A DNA stretch of 24,407 nt from a bacterium (lineage in GTDB: Bacteria > Armatimonadota > HRBIN16), in the NCBI GenBank assembly GCA_025057335.1, contig JANWXG010000008.1:1-24407 (forward strand), written 5' to 3'. Position 1 is the stretch's first letter, and the number at the start of each line of letters is the position of its first letter. Made by a program: the position numbers and the translations under genes. Below, piece by piece: positions 7,324-15,951 of this stretch. The notes under the pieces were generated by a model that was not told where the DNA came from, did no database searches, and saw nothing but the letters and a program-made list of their open reading frames with translations.

Positions 7324-7342
7324 CTACCCTCTCCCTCCTACC

Positions 7343-7372
7343 TTTACATCCCCTCTCTCGGAAGGATATAAT
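7343..7372 (+). promoter_or_regulatory. Sigma-70 type promoter of lipA and probably the whole envelope operon
   Basis: TTTACA at 7343-7348, an 18-base spacer, and a perfect TATAAT at 7367-7372. Transcription would start near 7379, giving a leader of about 30 bases before lipA. This is the clearest promoter in the window and lies directly after the hairpin. Because lipA overlaps the tamB-like gene and later gaps are short, it may drive genes through waaA. Confidence 0.75.
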
Positions 7373-7410
7373 GCTACTGATATACATCACCCCAAGTTGA
7401 GGAACATCAC

Positions 7411-8319
7411 ATGAACCGAAGACTACCCGAGTGGTTGACCATTCGCGCCCCGCGTCCGGGGCAGATACAGGAAGTAGACAGCCTCATCAAGGGACTGAAA
7501 CTGCACACGGTCTGCGAGAGTGCGCGCTGTCCGAACCTCACCGAGTGCTGGGGGAAGCGCACTGCGACCTTCATGATACTGGGCGATGTCTGCACACGCG
7601 CCTGCGGATTCTGCGCCATTCGCACGGGACGTGGTGAAGAGGTAGACCTACTGGAACCCCGGCGCGTCGCTCTGGCAGCGAAGCACCTCGGGCTGAAACA
7701 TGTGGTCATCACCTCCGTAGCGCGGGACGACCTCCAGGACGGCGGCGCTAGTCAGTTCGCTGCGACCATTCGTGCGGTGCGCCACGAGATACCCGGCGCG
7801 ATTGTAGAAGTGCTCACCCCAGACTTTAAGGGCATCCGATGGTGCATTCGAACGGTAGCCGATGCCAGCCCCGACATCTACAACCACAATGTAGAAACCG
7901 TAGAGCGCTTGCAGAGTGTGGTGCGTCCTCAAGCGAAGTATTGGCGCTCCATCGACCTACTATACTACGTGAAACGTCACTATCCCCATATCTACACCAA
8001 GTCGGGGTTAATGGTGGGCTTGGGCGAGACGCGCGAAGAGGTTATCCAGACCATGCGCGACCTGCGCGATGCCGGAGTAGATTGCCTCACCATTGGTCAA
8101 TATCTGCGCCCCACTATGAATCATCTGCCTGTCGTCGAGTATGTGCATCCGAGAGTGTTCGCCGAGTACCAGCGCATCGGCGAGGAGATGGGTTTTCTGT
8201 TTGTGGCTTCCGCTCCTTTCGTGCGCAGTTCATACAACGCTGAGGCGTTCTCACGCCAGGTAATGGCGCACCGATTGGCTCAGCTGGAAGCGCGCCAGGG
8301 GAGTGCTGAGAGACTTTGA
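7411..8319 (+). CDS. lipA: Lipoyl synthase (radical SAM)
   Basis: LipA inserts two sulfur atoms into octanoyl groups on the E2 and GcvH proteins to make lipoyl cofactor. All hallmark residues are present in the 302-residue product. The auxiliary cluster motif CESARCPNLTEC has Cys35, Cys40 and Cys46. The radical SAM motif CTRACGFC has Cys61, Cys65 and Cys68. The C-terminal RSSY (residues 272-275) supplies the serine that binds the auxiliary 4Fe-4S cluster. Length is normal for the family. GAGG lies about 11 bases before the ATG. Its TGA stop overlaps the TTG start of the TamB-like gene, so a lipoate enzyme is the first gene of an envelope operon. No lipB or lplA is in the window. Confidence 0.97.
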   Translation: MNRRLPEWLTIRAPRPGQIQEVDSLIKGLKLHTVCESARCPNLTECWGKRTATFMILGDVCTRACGFCAIRTGRGEEVDLLEPRRVALAAKHLGLKHVVITSVARDDLQDGGASQFAATIRAVRHEIPGAIVEVLTPDFKGIRWCIRTVADASPDIYNHNVETVERLQSVVRPQAKYWRSIDLLYYVKRHYPHIYTKSGLMVGLGETREEVIQTMRDLRDAGVDCLTIGQYLRPTMNHLPVVEYVHPRVFAEYQRIGEEMGFLFVASAPFVRSSYNAEAFSRQVMAHRLAQLEARQGSAERL

Positions 8320-11300
8320 CACGTCGTACTCTCCCGCGATACATCACCTGGATAGTGGTGTGGGCGCCAGCAGGGGGGATATGTCTCCTCTGCGCCATAT
8401 ACTTGTGGCAGGCGATGCCCCATCTGGAACGGCAAGCGATAGAGGCAAGTATCGCCTGGTTACAAAACGAATGGAGAGTGCCAATCTCGGTAGCACGTGT
8501 CCGCGCCGACCTACGACGGAGCCAGGTGAGCCTACATCACCTACTCCTCCGAGACCCTACCGCTCCCCAGCGAACACTCATGGTGGCGCAAGAGGTGAAG
8601 CTGTTGTACCTCTTCTCTGGAGAGCCAGTTATCGAGGTCACCCGACCTAGTATCCAGCTCGTGCGCTTGGCTGACGGCAGCTGGAACTTCTCACCTCTAC
8701 TCCCCAAACGCCCCCCGCCCCCCGCAGAACGGTTCTGGACGGTTCGTCTCACCGACGCCACTCTTCACCTAGAAGACTACAAAGTGCGCCCTACGCTGCA
8801 AACGACCTTGAGGGGAATACGCGGACTAGTTCGCTCAGCAGCGGGCGTTACGACGTTCGGCCTCGAAGCGCCTCACACCTATCGCACACAAGTTCATGGA
8901 TGGCTGTATGACGGGAGTTTGCGACTGCGAGTGGATGCGACTGAGGTGCCGGTGAAGCTGCTGCTTCGGTATCTGCCTGCATCTTCTGTAGACCCTGGCG
9001 ATGCAAGAGCATCGGGGACAATCTGGGTATTCAACACTCCCCAGAAGCGCTGGCATTACTACGGTAAAGTGCAGGTACACGCAACGGAAGCGCGATGGCG
9101 CCTCCATCGAAGCACAATCCTCCTGAACAATGTGAAAGGTTCTGGAGAGATAGAGACGGGATGGGCGCGCTGGCAAGTAAAGGCGAATGTGGGGACTGGG
9201 CGTGTACAGGCGTCAGGCAGTGTGCAATGGCAGCCTCGGTTGAACCTGCAGGTATCCGCTCAACTTCGGCAAATCCCTCCTGCAACACTTCGCCCTTGGC
9301 AACGCCGGTACATCTCGTGGTTGACGCCGAGGGCTCCTGTGGATGCTACGCTGTTGCTGCTGGGCACGCCACAACAGCCTTACCTGCGGGGTGAAGTGCG
9401 CACGGCGCAAGCCAGCGTGCAGAAGATGGATGTACAAGATTTTACCAGTAAGATTATACTGAATTCTCGTCAAATTTTCCTCCCTGCGGTTGCCTTCCGC
9501 ACCGCCGGAGGCAGCGTGACAGCGCAGGGCATCTGGTGGAGGGAGAACAAGCGCTGGCAGTTCGTCATGCAGTGCAACGCGGACAGGGTAGACCTCTCTC
9601 GCCTCCGTCCCTATGCACCTTCGCAGATGCGTGGCGTATTGCGCGCAAGAGCGCTCGCCTTTGGCAGCCCGCAGCATCCGCAGGTTGTAGCAAATGTGTG
9701 GGGAGAACGAATGGCTGGTGAGCGCTGGAGATGTGACCGTGCACTCGCTCGAGTGCGCTGGACGCCATCGTCGCTCACTATCGACGGAGCGATGCTGGAA
9801 GATTGGACAGGCGTCGCCTACGTGTCAGGGAAGATAGACCTCACGCAACAGCGCCTCGCTCTACGTGTGCGCGCAGACGAGATTGCTTTGGCGCCCTGGG
9901 TAGAGCGTCTCTTGCCCCAACGGCAACGTGAGAGTGAGGTTCCTACGGCGTGGGTATATGCGCGCGGCGAGATTGAGGGCACGCTACGACAACCGCTGTT
10001 TCGCGGCATCGTGGAGGCAGTGGATATACGGTGGCGCCGTTGGACACTCGATTACCTCGTCGCACGAGTGGAAGCCTCTACGCGAGGAGTGCGCGCCCTC
10101 GGTGGGATAGCGCGTCGCCCGCCGATGGAGATAACGTGGCAGGGAGAACTGACCCACCCCCTGGACACGGAGGAAGCACATCTCTCAGCCCATGGCGCAG
10201 CGAATCACCTGGACGTGCAAGAGCTGCTTGCTGCTCTGCAGGAACCCTCCGAGCAAGAGGGGGCTAGCCCAGTAGAAGCGGTGGGCAGAGCCTTCTTCCA
10301 TATCGAAGGACATCTGCGCTCTCCGCGCTTCCAACTTTCACTCAGCGCCCCTACCGCACAGATCCGCGACTGGAACCTCACCGACCTCAGAGGGACAGTG
10401 GAATACCACGATGGTTCGCTCAAGGTCAGCGACCTCTCTGCGCGGCTGGGCGAAGGCGCGGTACAAGTGCAGGGGGAACGTGACCAGCAGGGTAGATTGT
10501 TGCTGCGCATTGAGGGCGAGCGTCTTCCTCTCGCTCAGATACAACCCCTCTTGCCCAAGGAGTTGCCTCGGGAGATCCGTGGCGAGGTGTCCGCGAGTGG
10601 CTTCCTATCAGGCACACAACAGGAGCCTGAGCTGCATGCCCAGCTGCAACTGCGCGAGGTGCATTGGGATACTCTGCAGTTCTCCGAGGGTTCTGCTCAA
10701 CTGGAATGGCGCAATGGGAGGTGGAGCGCGCAGGACGTGCGGCTCACTCACGAAGACAGCGAGGTGCATCTGCGTACCATCCGATTCTCGCCGCAACCGC
10801 AGAACATAGAAGCTGAAGGCGTCATGTCCCTCTCTGCGCTAGAGAGATGGGTTCAGCGCCTGATGGATAGCGTTTGGCTGGAAGAGAAGGTGCCTCAGCT
10901 GGGTAGGGTGTTGCGTGAGGTAGGGCGCATCACAGGCAGCGCCACCGTTCCTTTTCGCCTGCAGGGCGAAGGGGGACACTGGGCAATGCAAGCGACCGTT
11001 CAACTGAGTAACCTGGAGCTGGACGGGAACGCGCTAGGCATGTTGCAAGCGCAGATACGCCGGGATACCCAAGGAACGTGGCAAATCCCGGAGATGGTCC
11101 TGCAAAACGGTGAGCATCGGCTCACTGCTTCAGGGATGTACCAACGCGATGGCGTCATGCGTTTGAGCGTGGAAGCGTACAACTTCGACCTCTCGTGGTT
11201 GCAACGATGGTTGCCTTCCACGACCGAGCTGCGGGGTAAGCTGGAAGCCGCTACGCTCGACGCCGAGGGCAGTGTTGACTCCCCGACCGTGACACTCACT

Positions 11301-12848
11301 CTGGCGCTCAGGCAACCGCAGTGGGGAGCGTTACGTGTCGAGCGGATGATTACCAGTAAGGTGAGGCTCTCGAATGGAGAGGTTCAACTGGGGGAGGTGA
11401 TACTTGCTCAGCCCGGTGGGCAACTGCGCATATGGGGTACCCTCCCCTTCCGTTGGGAGCCGCTGAGCATCCCTGAGGAGGTGCCTCTCGATGTGCACTT
11501 CGAGGCGGCGCCGCAACCGCTGAGGGCTTTGCTAGCGTACCTGCCGGCGGCGGAGGTGACGGAGGTAGGAGGACAATGGACGCTTCGAGCCTCCCTCTCT
11601 GGGACGCGCCGCGCTCCACAGCTCGCCGGAGAATTGCGCATAGAAGCCGACCGACTTCGCGCGGCAGCTCTTGCCACAGGGCTGCGCGACGTGCGTGCAG
11701 TTGTCCAACTCGCTCACAACACCGTTCGCCTCGCCGAGTTTTCCGCAGTGGGTGACACGCCACGCGGGGGGCGCCTCGTCGGCTCAGGAACGTTGCAGTT
11801 CGGAGGAGGACAACCAGAGCGGCTCGATGCCACCCTGCGTCTGGAAAGATTCTGGTTGGCAGAGCAAAATCTCTCCGGTCAGTACGGCGAGGAGGTACGC
11901 GCTTTCCTCAATGCAGCGCTGAAAATAACCGGTAGTGTGGAAAATCCACAGGTTGCTGGTACCATCACGGCGACAGGAGGCGCCTTCGTTCTGCCGAGCA
12001 GCTTCCCCGAACAGAGGGCGGCACCCCGCCAGCTAGCGGTCAATCCCCAGTTCCAGCAGGTTGTATTGCGGATTGGCGAGAACATGTGGCTGAACAGCCC
12101 GCGCCTCTCTGCGCAGGCAGTAGGCGATATCGTTCTGAGCGGCACGCTACAGGAGCCAGTGATACACGGACAATTGGGTCTGGAACGAGGATATGTCTAC
12201 TTCCCTACTGCCCGCTTCCGCTTGCAACCTGGTGGCTTCATCGCTCTGGACTACCCAGTGCCCGGAGACACCCCGTTCCGCGTCAGTGTGAACGTTCAGG
12301 CGAGCACTAATCTGAGCCTATTGTCTCCAGTGGGTGGCGTTCGACGATACGAGGTCACCGTGCTGGCGAACGGTACCATTACCTCGCCGGAGGGGCTACG
12401 CACCGAGTTCCGTTCCAATCCCCCCGACCTATCTGCCCAGCAGATTGCACGGGCTCTAGGTATTGGCACTATCGAGGAGCTACTCACAGGGCGCAATGTA
12501 GAACAGGTACTGCAGCGCGAAGTGATCAACCTGTTCACCTCCGCCTACGTGCCTCAGCTCTTCTCGCCTCTGGAGCGAGGCTTAGAGGAGGCATTGCAGC
12601 TACGCGAGTTTCGGCTCGAATACGGCAGATACGACCCCCTCGCGGTAACTTTGGTGAAACGGCTTGGGAGTGGTTTCAGTCTGAGTTACTGGCGAACGGT
12701 CTCCGCAGCACCTCGGGACAGGTATATCCTCAAGGTGCTGTATGAATTACCTGAGTGGGCTCGTTTGGCGCGTCGCCTGCAGATTAGCCTTTCGATCGAC
12801 GAGCAGGAACAGTACCGATGGGGGATAGAAGGAAGTTTCCGCTTCTAG
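8316..12848 (+). CDS. tamB: TamB/DUF490 family translocation or lipid-bridge protein
   Basis: This very large protein (1510 residues; E. coli TamB has about 1260) starts with one inner-membrane helix (about residues 9-29, ITWIVVWAPAGGICLLCA) and continues as long beta-rich repeats typical of the AsmA/TamB superfamily. The last 300 or so residues show the DUF490 domain, including LPSSFPE, GDIVLSGTLQEP, RGYVYFP, NPPDLSAQQIARALG and an aromatic-ending C-terminus (GSFRF). Family members span the periplasm. They are linked to beta-barrel insertion with TamA, and more recently to phospholipid transport between membranes. The start is a TTG at 8316 overlapping the lipA stop by four bases, with GGGGAG 12 bases upstream. 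Internal GTG codons would cut the membrane helix. There is no separate tamA, so BamA is the likely partner. Confidence 0.9.
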   Translation: MTRRTLPRYITWIVVWAPAGGICLLCAIYLWQAMPHLERQAIEASIAWLQNEWRVPISVARVRADLRRSQVSLHHLLLRDPTAPQRTLMVAQEVKLLYLFSGEPVIEVTRPSIQLVRLADGSWNFSPLLPKRPPPPAERFWTVRLTDATLHLEDYKVRPTLQTTLRGIRGLVRSAAGVTTFGLEAPHTYRTQVHGWLYDGSLRLRVDATEVPVKLLLRYLPASSVDPGDARASGTIWVFNTPQKRWHYYGKVQVHATEARWRLHRSTILLNNVKGSGEIETGWARWQVKANVGTGRVQASGSVQWQPRLNLQVSAQLRQIPPATLRPWQRRYISWLTPRAPVDATLLLLGTPQQPYLRGEVRTAQASVQKMDVQDFTSKIILNSRQIFLPAVAFRTAGGSVTAQGIWWRENKRWQFVMQCNADRVDLSRLRPYAPSQMRGVLRARALAFGSPQHPQVVANVWGERMAGERWRCDRALARVRWTPSSLTIDGAMLEDWTGVAYVSGKIDLTQQRLALRVRADEIALAPWVERLLPQRQRESEVPTAWVYARGEIEGTLRQPLFRGIVEAVDIRWRRWTLDYLVARVEASTRGVRALGGIARRPPMEITWQGELTHPLDTEEAHLSAHGAANHLDVQELLAALQEPSEQEGASPVEAVGRAFFHIEGHLRSPRFQLSLSAPTAQIRDWNLTDLRGTVEYHDGSLKVSDLSARLGEGAVQVQGERDQQGRLLLRIEGERLPLAQIQPLLPKELPREIRGEVSASGFLSGTQQEPELHAQLQLREVHWDTLQFSEGSAQLEWRNGRWSAQDVRLTHEDSEVHLRTIRFSPQPQNIEAEGVMSLSALERWVQRLMDSVWLEEKVPQLGRVLREVGRITGSATVPFRLQGEGGHWAMQATVQLSNLELDGNALGMLQAQIRRDTQGTWQIPEMVLQNGEHRLTASGMYQRDGVMRLSVEAYNFDLSWLQRWLPSTTELRGKLEAATLDAEGSVDSPTVTLTLALRQPQWGALRVERMITSKVRLSNGEVQLGEVILAQPGGQLRIWGTLPFRWEPLSIPEEVPLDVHFEAAPQPLRALLAYLPAAEVTEVGGQWTLRASLSGTRRAPQLAGELRIEADRLRAAALATGLRDVRAVVQLAHNTVRLAEFSAVGDTPRGGRLVGSGTLQFGGGQPERLDATLRLERFWLAEQNLSGQYGEEVRAFLNAALKITGSVENPQVAGTITATGGAFVLPSSFPEQRAAPRQLAVNPQFQQVVLRIGENMWLNSPRLSAQAVGDIVLSGTLQEPVIHGQLGLERGYVYFPTARFRLQPGGFIALDYPVPGDTPFRVSVNVQASTNLSLLSPVGGVRRYEVTVLANGTITSPEGLRTEFRSNPPDLSAQQIARALGIGTIEELLTGRNVEQVLQREVINLFTSAYVPQLFSPLERGLEEALQLREFRLEYGRYDPLAVTLVKRLGSGFSLSYWRTVSAAPRDRYILKVLYELPEWARLARRLQISLSIDEQEQYRWGIEGSFRF

Positions 12849-12910
12849 AGGGAAAGACTCCACCAACTGCGGCGGCGCGCACGTAGGTATTATCGATACA
12901 TGGGAACGCT

Positions 12911-13477
12911 ATGGCTTCTGGATACGATAAAGAGCAACGCCGTCGCCAGTTTGAATCGGTGGTTGACGCGTACTACGCGCGAATCTATCACCTGTTCTGC
13001 CACTTAGTGTCGGATACACATCTTGCGGCAGACCTGACGCAGGACACTTTTGTGAAAGCCTACGAGGCGTTTGGGCGCTTCCGCGGTGAAGCCAGCGTGT
13101 ATACCTGGTTGTATCGAATCGCCATCAATGAGTATCGTTCATACCTACGTCGGCTTCGGCGAGAGCAAGAGTTCATTAGCCACTCGCTCGACGAGCCGGT
13201 AGAGGTTGAAGGAGAGAACCTGTTTGCCCAAGTACCTGACCCTTCGCCGTCAGCACTGCAACTGCTGGAGAAGGCGGAGCTCATACAGCGCATCCAGCAG
13301 GCAGTACAATCACTACCGCCGCGCTATCGCGCCTTCGCCGTGCTGCGCGACCTGGAAGGAATGAGCTACGAACAGATTGCGGAGGTGACGGGCTTACCAC
13401 TGGACACCGTGAAAACACGCATTGCCCGCGCGAGGGCAATGCTGCGTCGGAAGTTAGAATCTTACTACAGAGGTTGA
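12911..13477 (+). CDS. ECF-type RNA polymerase sigma factor (RpoE-like)
   Basis: The 188-residue product has the two-domain ECF layout. Region 2 spans about residues 14-85 (VDAYYARIYHLF, then DLTQDTFVKAYEAFGRFRGEASVYTWLYRIA). An acidic linker follows, then region 4 (about residues 125-182) with LPPRYRAFAVLRDLEGMSYEQIA and the helix-turn-helix GLPLDTVKTRIARAR. It lies 62 bases after the TamB-like gene and 34 bases before bamA. No anti-sigma gene follows, which is unusual for RpoE-like factors. The ribosome site is weak (GGGA five bases before ATG), suggesting low or regulated translation. A TATTAT at 12888-12893 could be a local -10 box but lacks a good -35. A role in envelope stress is inferred from location only. 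Confidence 0.93.
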   Translation: MASGYDKEQRRRQFESVVDAYYARIYHLFCHLVSDTHLAADLTQDTFVKAYEAFGRFRGEASVYTWLYRIAINEYRSYLRRLRREQEFISHSLDEPVEVEGENLFAQVPDPSPSALQLLEKAELIQRIQQAVQSLPPRYRAFAVLRDLEGMSYEQIAEVTGLPLDTVKTRIARARAMLRRKLESYYRG

Positions 13478-13511
13478 CCGCTTTGCAGAGGGAGGGGACA
13501 TTGGTTCGAAC

Positions 13512-15293
13512 ATGAGAGGACTACGGGTTGTGCTCTGCACCCTATTGGCAATCTTCGCCTTGTCTGCACAGGCCCAGCGCATCGCAGAGGTCGTCGTACG
13601 CGGCAATGTCAACGTGCCTCAAGAAGCTATCTTGGCTAAAATCTCTGCGAGAGTGGGAATGGATTTCGACCAGAGCGTGCTGGTAAGAGACCGCGCTGCG
13701 CTGCGCGATATGGGGTTCTTCAGCGACGTCATCCCACGAGTGGAGACTACCCCGCAGGGTGTTCGTGTCATCTACGAGGTGCAAGAGTATCCACGCATCA
13801 GTCAAGTGCGTATCACCGGTAACACCGTCTTCTCTACTCAAGAGATACTGCAGGTCATGCGCCTGCAGTCGGGAAAGCTGATGAACCACAACGACCTCGC
13901 TGCAGACATTGAGGCGATTACCCGCCTTTACATGCAGAAGGGGTACCTGGTGAACGTCGATACCGACAACCTCGGTCTCGACCGAGAAGACCCTACCATT
14001 CTGAACCTGCCGCTGCGAGAGGTGACCATCGAGGCGGTACGGATTGCTGGATTGCGCAAAACGCGCGAGCGAGTGGTGCGACGAGAGATGCGTCATACGC
14101 GCCCCGGCGCGTTGTACAACCTCGAGATGATTCAGAAAGACCTTCAGCGCGTGTATAATACAGAGCTGTTCGAGGACATCAGCTACCGAGCGGAGATTGG
14201 CTCCGACCTGGGCAAAGTGCTTGTCACTGTCAACGTTACCGAGCGACGCACGGGACTGTTCTCCATTGGAGCCGCCTACAACAACCGGCAGCAACTGGTC
14301 GGCTTTCTCGAGATGTACGAGACCAACTTTCGCGGCATGGGGCAGACGTTGGGGGTGCGCCTCGAGCGAGGCGGTCCTGCTAACGCCAACAGCTACGAAA
14401 TCAACTTCGCGGAACCCTGGCTGGACCGCCGCAACACCTCGCTCTCGCTCAGCGTTTTCGACAAAACGCTGTATCGGTTCGGAAGAGGACTGTTCACCCC
14501 TGAACCAGGCGCCATCGGCGATGAAGACAGGTATGACGAACGAAGGCGGGGAGGCATCGTGACCCTTAGCCGCCCGCTCTCCGAAACCACTCGTGCTTTT
14601 GTCGGCTTGCGTACTGAATCGGTGCGTACGAACAACCCTGCCGTCTTGCCAACCGAGACTTTCATTAAACAAGACGGTACGGTGAACGCGCTGTCTCTGC
14701 GCCTCACGCACAATACGCGCGATGTCGACTTCGACCCGGCATCCGGCGGCTTCGACGCGGTGAGCCTAGAGTTTGCGCAAGCAGACCTGAAGGATATTGG
14801 CACAGCCATCGCGGGCGGGTTTACTGGGAAGGCAAACTTCAACAAGGTCTCGATTGACCTGCGGCGCTACTTCTCCCCGCAGGGGCGCCGACGTAACCTC
14901 ACCGACAAACGCCACGTTTTCGCCATCCGTTTGTACGCTGGCAAGGCGTTCGGGAAGCTCCCCTTCTTTGAGCAGTTCTTCCTCGGCGGGTCGGAGACCC
15001 TGCGCGGCTACCCCGAAGACCGTTTTTGGGGGGAGAACATAGCGCTGCTCAGCGTGGAGTACCGTGCCCCTCTCGCGCAGAACCTTGTCGGCGTACTGTT
15101 TGTCGACGCGGGCGACGCTTGGGGTGGACGCTACGGCACCATCAGCGATTTCACGCAGCACTCTCGATTCCAGCTCCAAGTGGGGGCAGGCTTCGGCATC
15201 CGCGTGCGCACCCCCATCGGACCGCTGAGGTTGGACTATGGCTTCGGCAAGGAGGGCGCACGTACCCACTTCAGTATTGGCAACATCTTCTGA
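13512..15293 (+). CDS. bamA: Outer membrane protein assembly factor BamA (Omp85), three POTRA domains
   Basis: BamA is the outer-membrane barrel that folds other beta-barrel proteins. The 593-residue product has a signal peptide cut after AQA (residue 21). I see three POTRA domains at about 23-92, 93-170 and 171-246, with recurring V-x-G-N/G-L starts and a GFFSDV/ELFEDI pattern. A 16-strand-type barrel domain runs from about 250 to 593. The barrel has the Omp85 signature LGGSETLRGYPEDRFWG (RGY in loop 6) and a C-terminal strand ending in Phe (FSIGNIF), the usual beta-signal. E. coli BamA has five POTRAs and about 800 residues, so this is a compact form. GGAGGGG lies about 14 bases before the ATG, an unusually long spacing. 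It could serve both Bam and Tam roles. Confidence 0.95.
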   Translation: MRGLRVVLCTLLAIFALSAQAQRIAEVVVRGNVNVPQEAILAKISARVGMDFDQSVLVRDRAALRDMGFFSDVIPRVETTPQGVRVIYEVQEYPRISQVRITGNTVFSTQEILQVMRLQSGKLMNHNDLAADIEAITRLYMQKGYLVNVDTDNLGLDREDPTILNLPLREVTIEAVRIAGLRKTRERVVRREMRHTRPGALYNLEMIQKDLQRVYNTELFEDISYRAEIGSDLGKVLVTVNVTERRTGLFSIGAAYNNRQQLVGFLEMYETNFRGMGQTLGVRLERGGPANANSYEINFAEPWLDRRNTSLSLSVFDKTLYRFGRGLFTPEPGAIGDEDRYDERRRGGIVTLSRPLSETTRAFVGLRTESVRTNNPAVLPTETFIKQDGTVNALSLRLTHNTRDVDFDPASGGFDAVSLEFAQADLKDIGTAIAGGFTGKANFNKVSIDLRRYFSPQGRRRNLTDKRHVFAIRLYAGKAFGKLPFFEQFFLGGSETLRGYPEDRFWGENIALLSVEYRAPLAQNLVGVLFVDAGDAWGGRYGTISDFTQHSRFQLQVGAGFGIRVRTPIGPLRLDYGFGKEGARTHFSIGNIF

Positions 15294-15318
15294 GATACTA
15301 CGACAAGGAGGTACCCTG

Positions 15319-15951
15319 ATGATACGGGTGTGTAGTCTGTTGTTCGCAGTGGCAGCGATGGTGAGCTGGCAGGTAGGCGCCTGGGCGCAAGGGCGCGGTG
15401 CCACTGGAGGATTCGGCGTCGTCGACCTGAAGCGAGTGGTCGACGAGTACGAGCAGCGCAAGGTGCTGGAAGGTCAGCTGCAACAGATACGCGACCAGAT
15501 GCGCGCCAAACTGCAATGGAGAGCGAACAACCTCTTACTGGAAGAGGCAGAAATCGCCGAGTACGAACAGCTGAGCAGCATCACCAACCCTACTGACCAG
15601 CAGAGGCAGCGTTTGCAGCAGATAGAGCAGAAGTCGCAACAGCTCAACCGTGAGCTGTCGGAACTGCGTCAGAAGAACCCACCTTCTGAGCAAGAGGTGC
15701 AGCGCATCAATCAGCTCACTGCTATCGAGAACCGAAACAAGGAGGCACTCCTGCAGAGACAGGAGCAGTTTGAGCAGGAACTGAACACACGGCGCGAAGA
15801 GATGATCAACCAGATGTTGCAGGAAATCCGCAAGGCAGTTGCTGCCATCGCGCAAGAGAAGGGGTTGTCGGTCGTTTTCGACAGCGCCATGGTGCTGTAC
15901 GCTGCTAACGACATCACCAGCGATGTCATCCGCCGGCTCAACAGGAAATAG
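15319..15951 (+). CDS. skp: OmpH/Skp family periplasmic chaperone
   Basis: Skp holds unfolded outer-membrane proteins in the periplasm and hands them to BamA. The 210-residue product has a signal peptide cut after AWA (residue 23), then GVVDLKRVVDEYEQ, a long Gln/Glu/Arg-rich coiled coil (about residues 55-165), and the family's C-terminal strand region AIAQEKGLSVVFDSAMVLYAANDITSDVI. A near-perfect AAGGAGGT site lies seven bases before the ATG at 15319, which sets the start; the frame is open further back into bamA but has no support there. It begins 25 bases after bamA, the same neighbour pair seen in Proteobacteria and Negativicutes. Its end overlaps the next gene by 29 bases. Confidence 0.93.
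   Translation: MIRVCSLLFAVAAMVSWQVGAWAQGRGATGGFGVVDLKRVVDEYEQRKVLEGQLQQIRDQMRAKLQWRANNLLLEEAEIAEYEQLSSITNPTDQQRQRLQQIEQKSQQLNRELSELRQKNPPSEQEVQRINQLTAIENRNKEALLQRQEQFEQELNTRREEMINQMLQEIRKAVAAIAQEKGLSVVFDSAMVLYAANDITSDVIRRLNRK

Noticed and set aside
12902..12930. GGGAAC-N17-CGATAA, resembling an ECF sigma promoter that might give autoregulation of the sigma gene.
   Set aside because: It spans the sigma start codon, so a transcript from it would miss the start. The next in-frame start (GTG at 12959) would cut into region 2. Probably chance, with GGGA serving as the weak ribosome site.
14151..14160. GTGTATAATA inside bamA, a good -10 match.
   Set aside because: It lies in the middle of a coding region with no -35 box, and no gene starts nearby.
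13542..14711. A 389-codon open frame on the minus strand opposite bamA.
   Set aside because: It lies wholly within a clear BamA gene, and the translation shows no domain, signal peptide or plausible start context.
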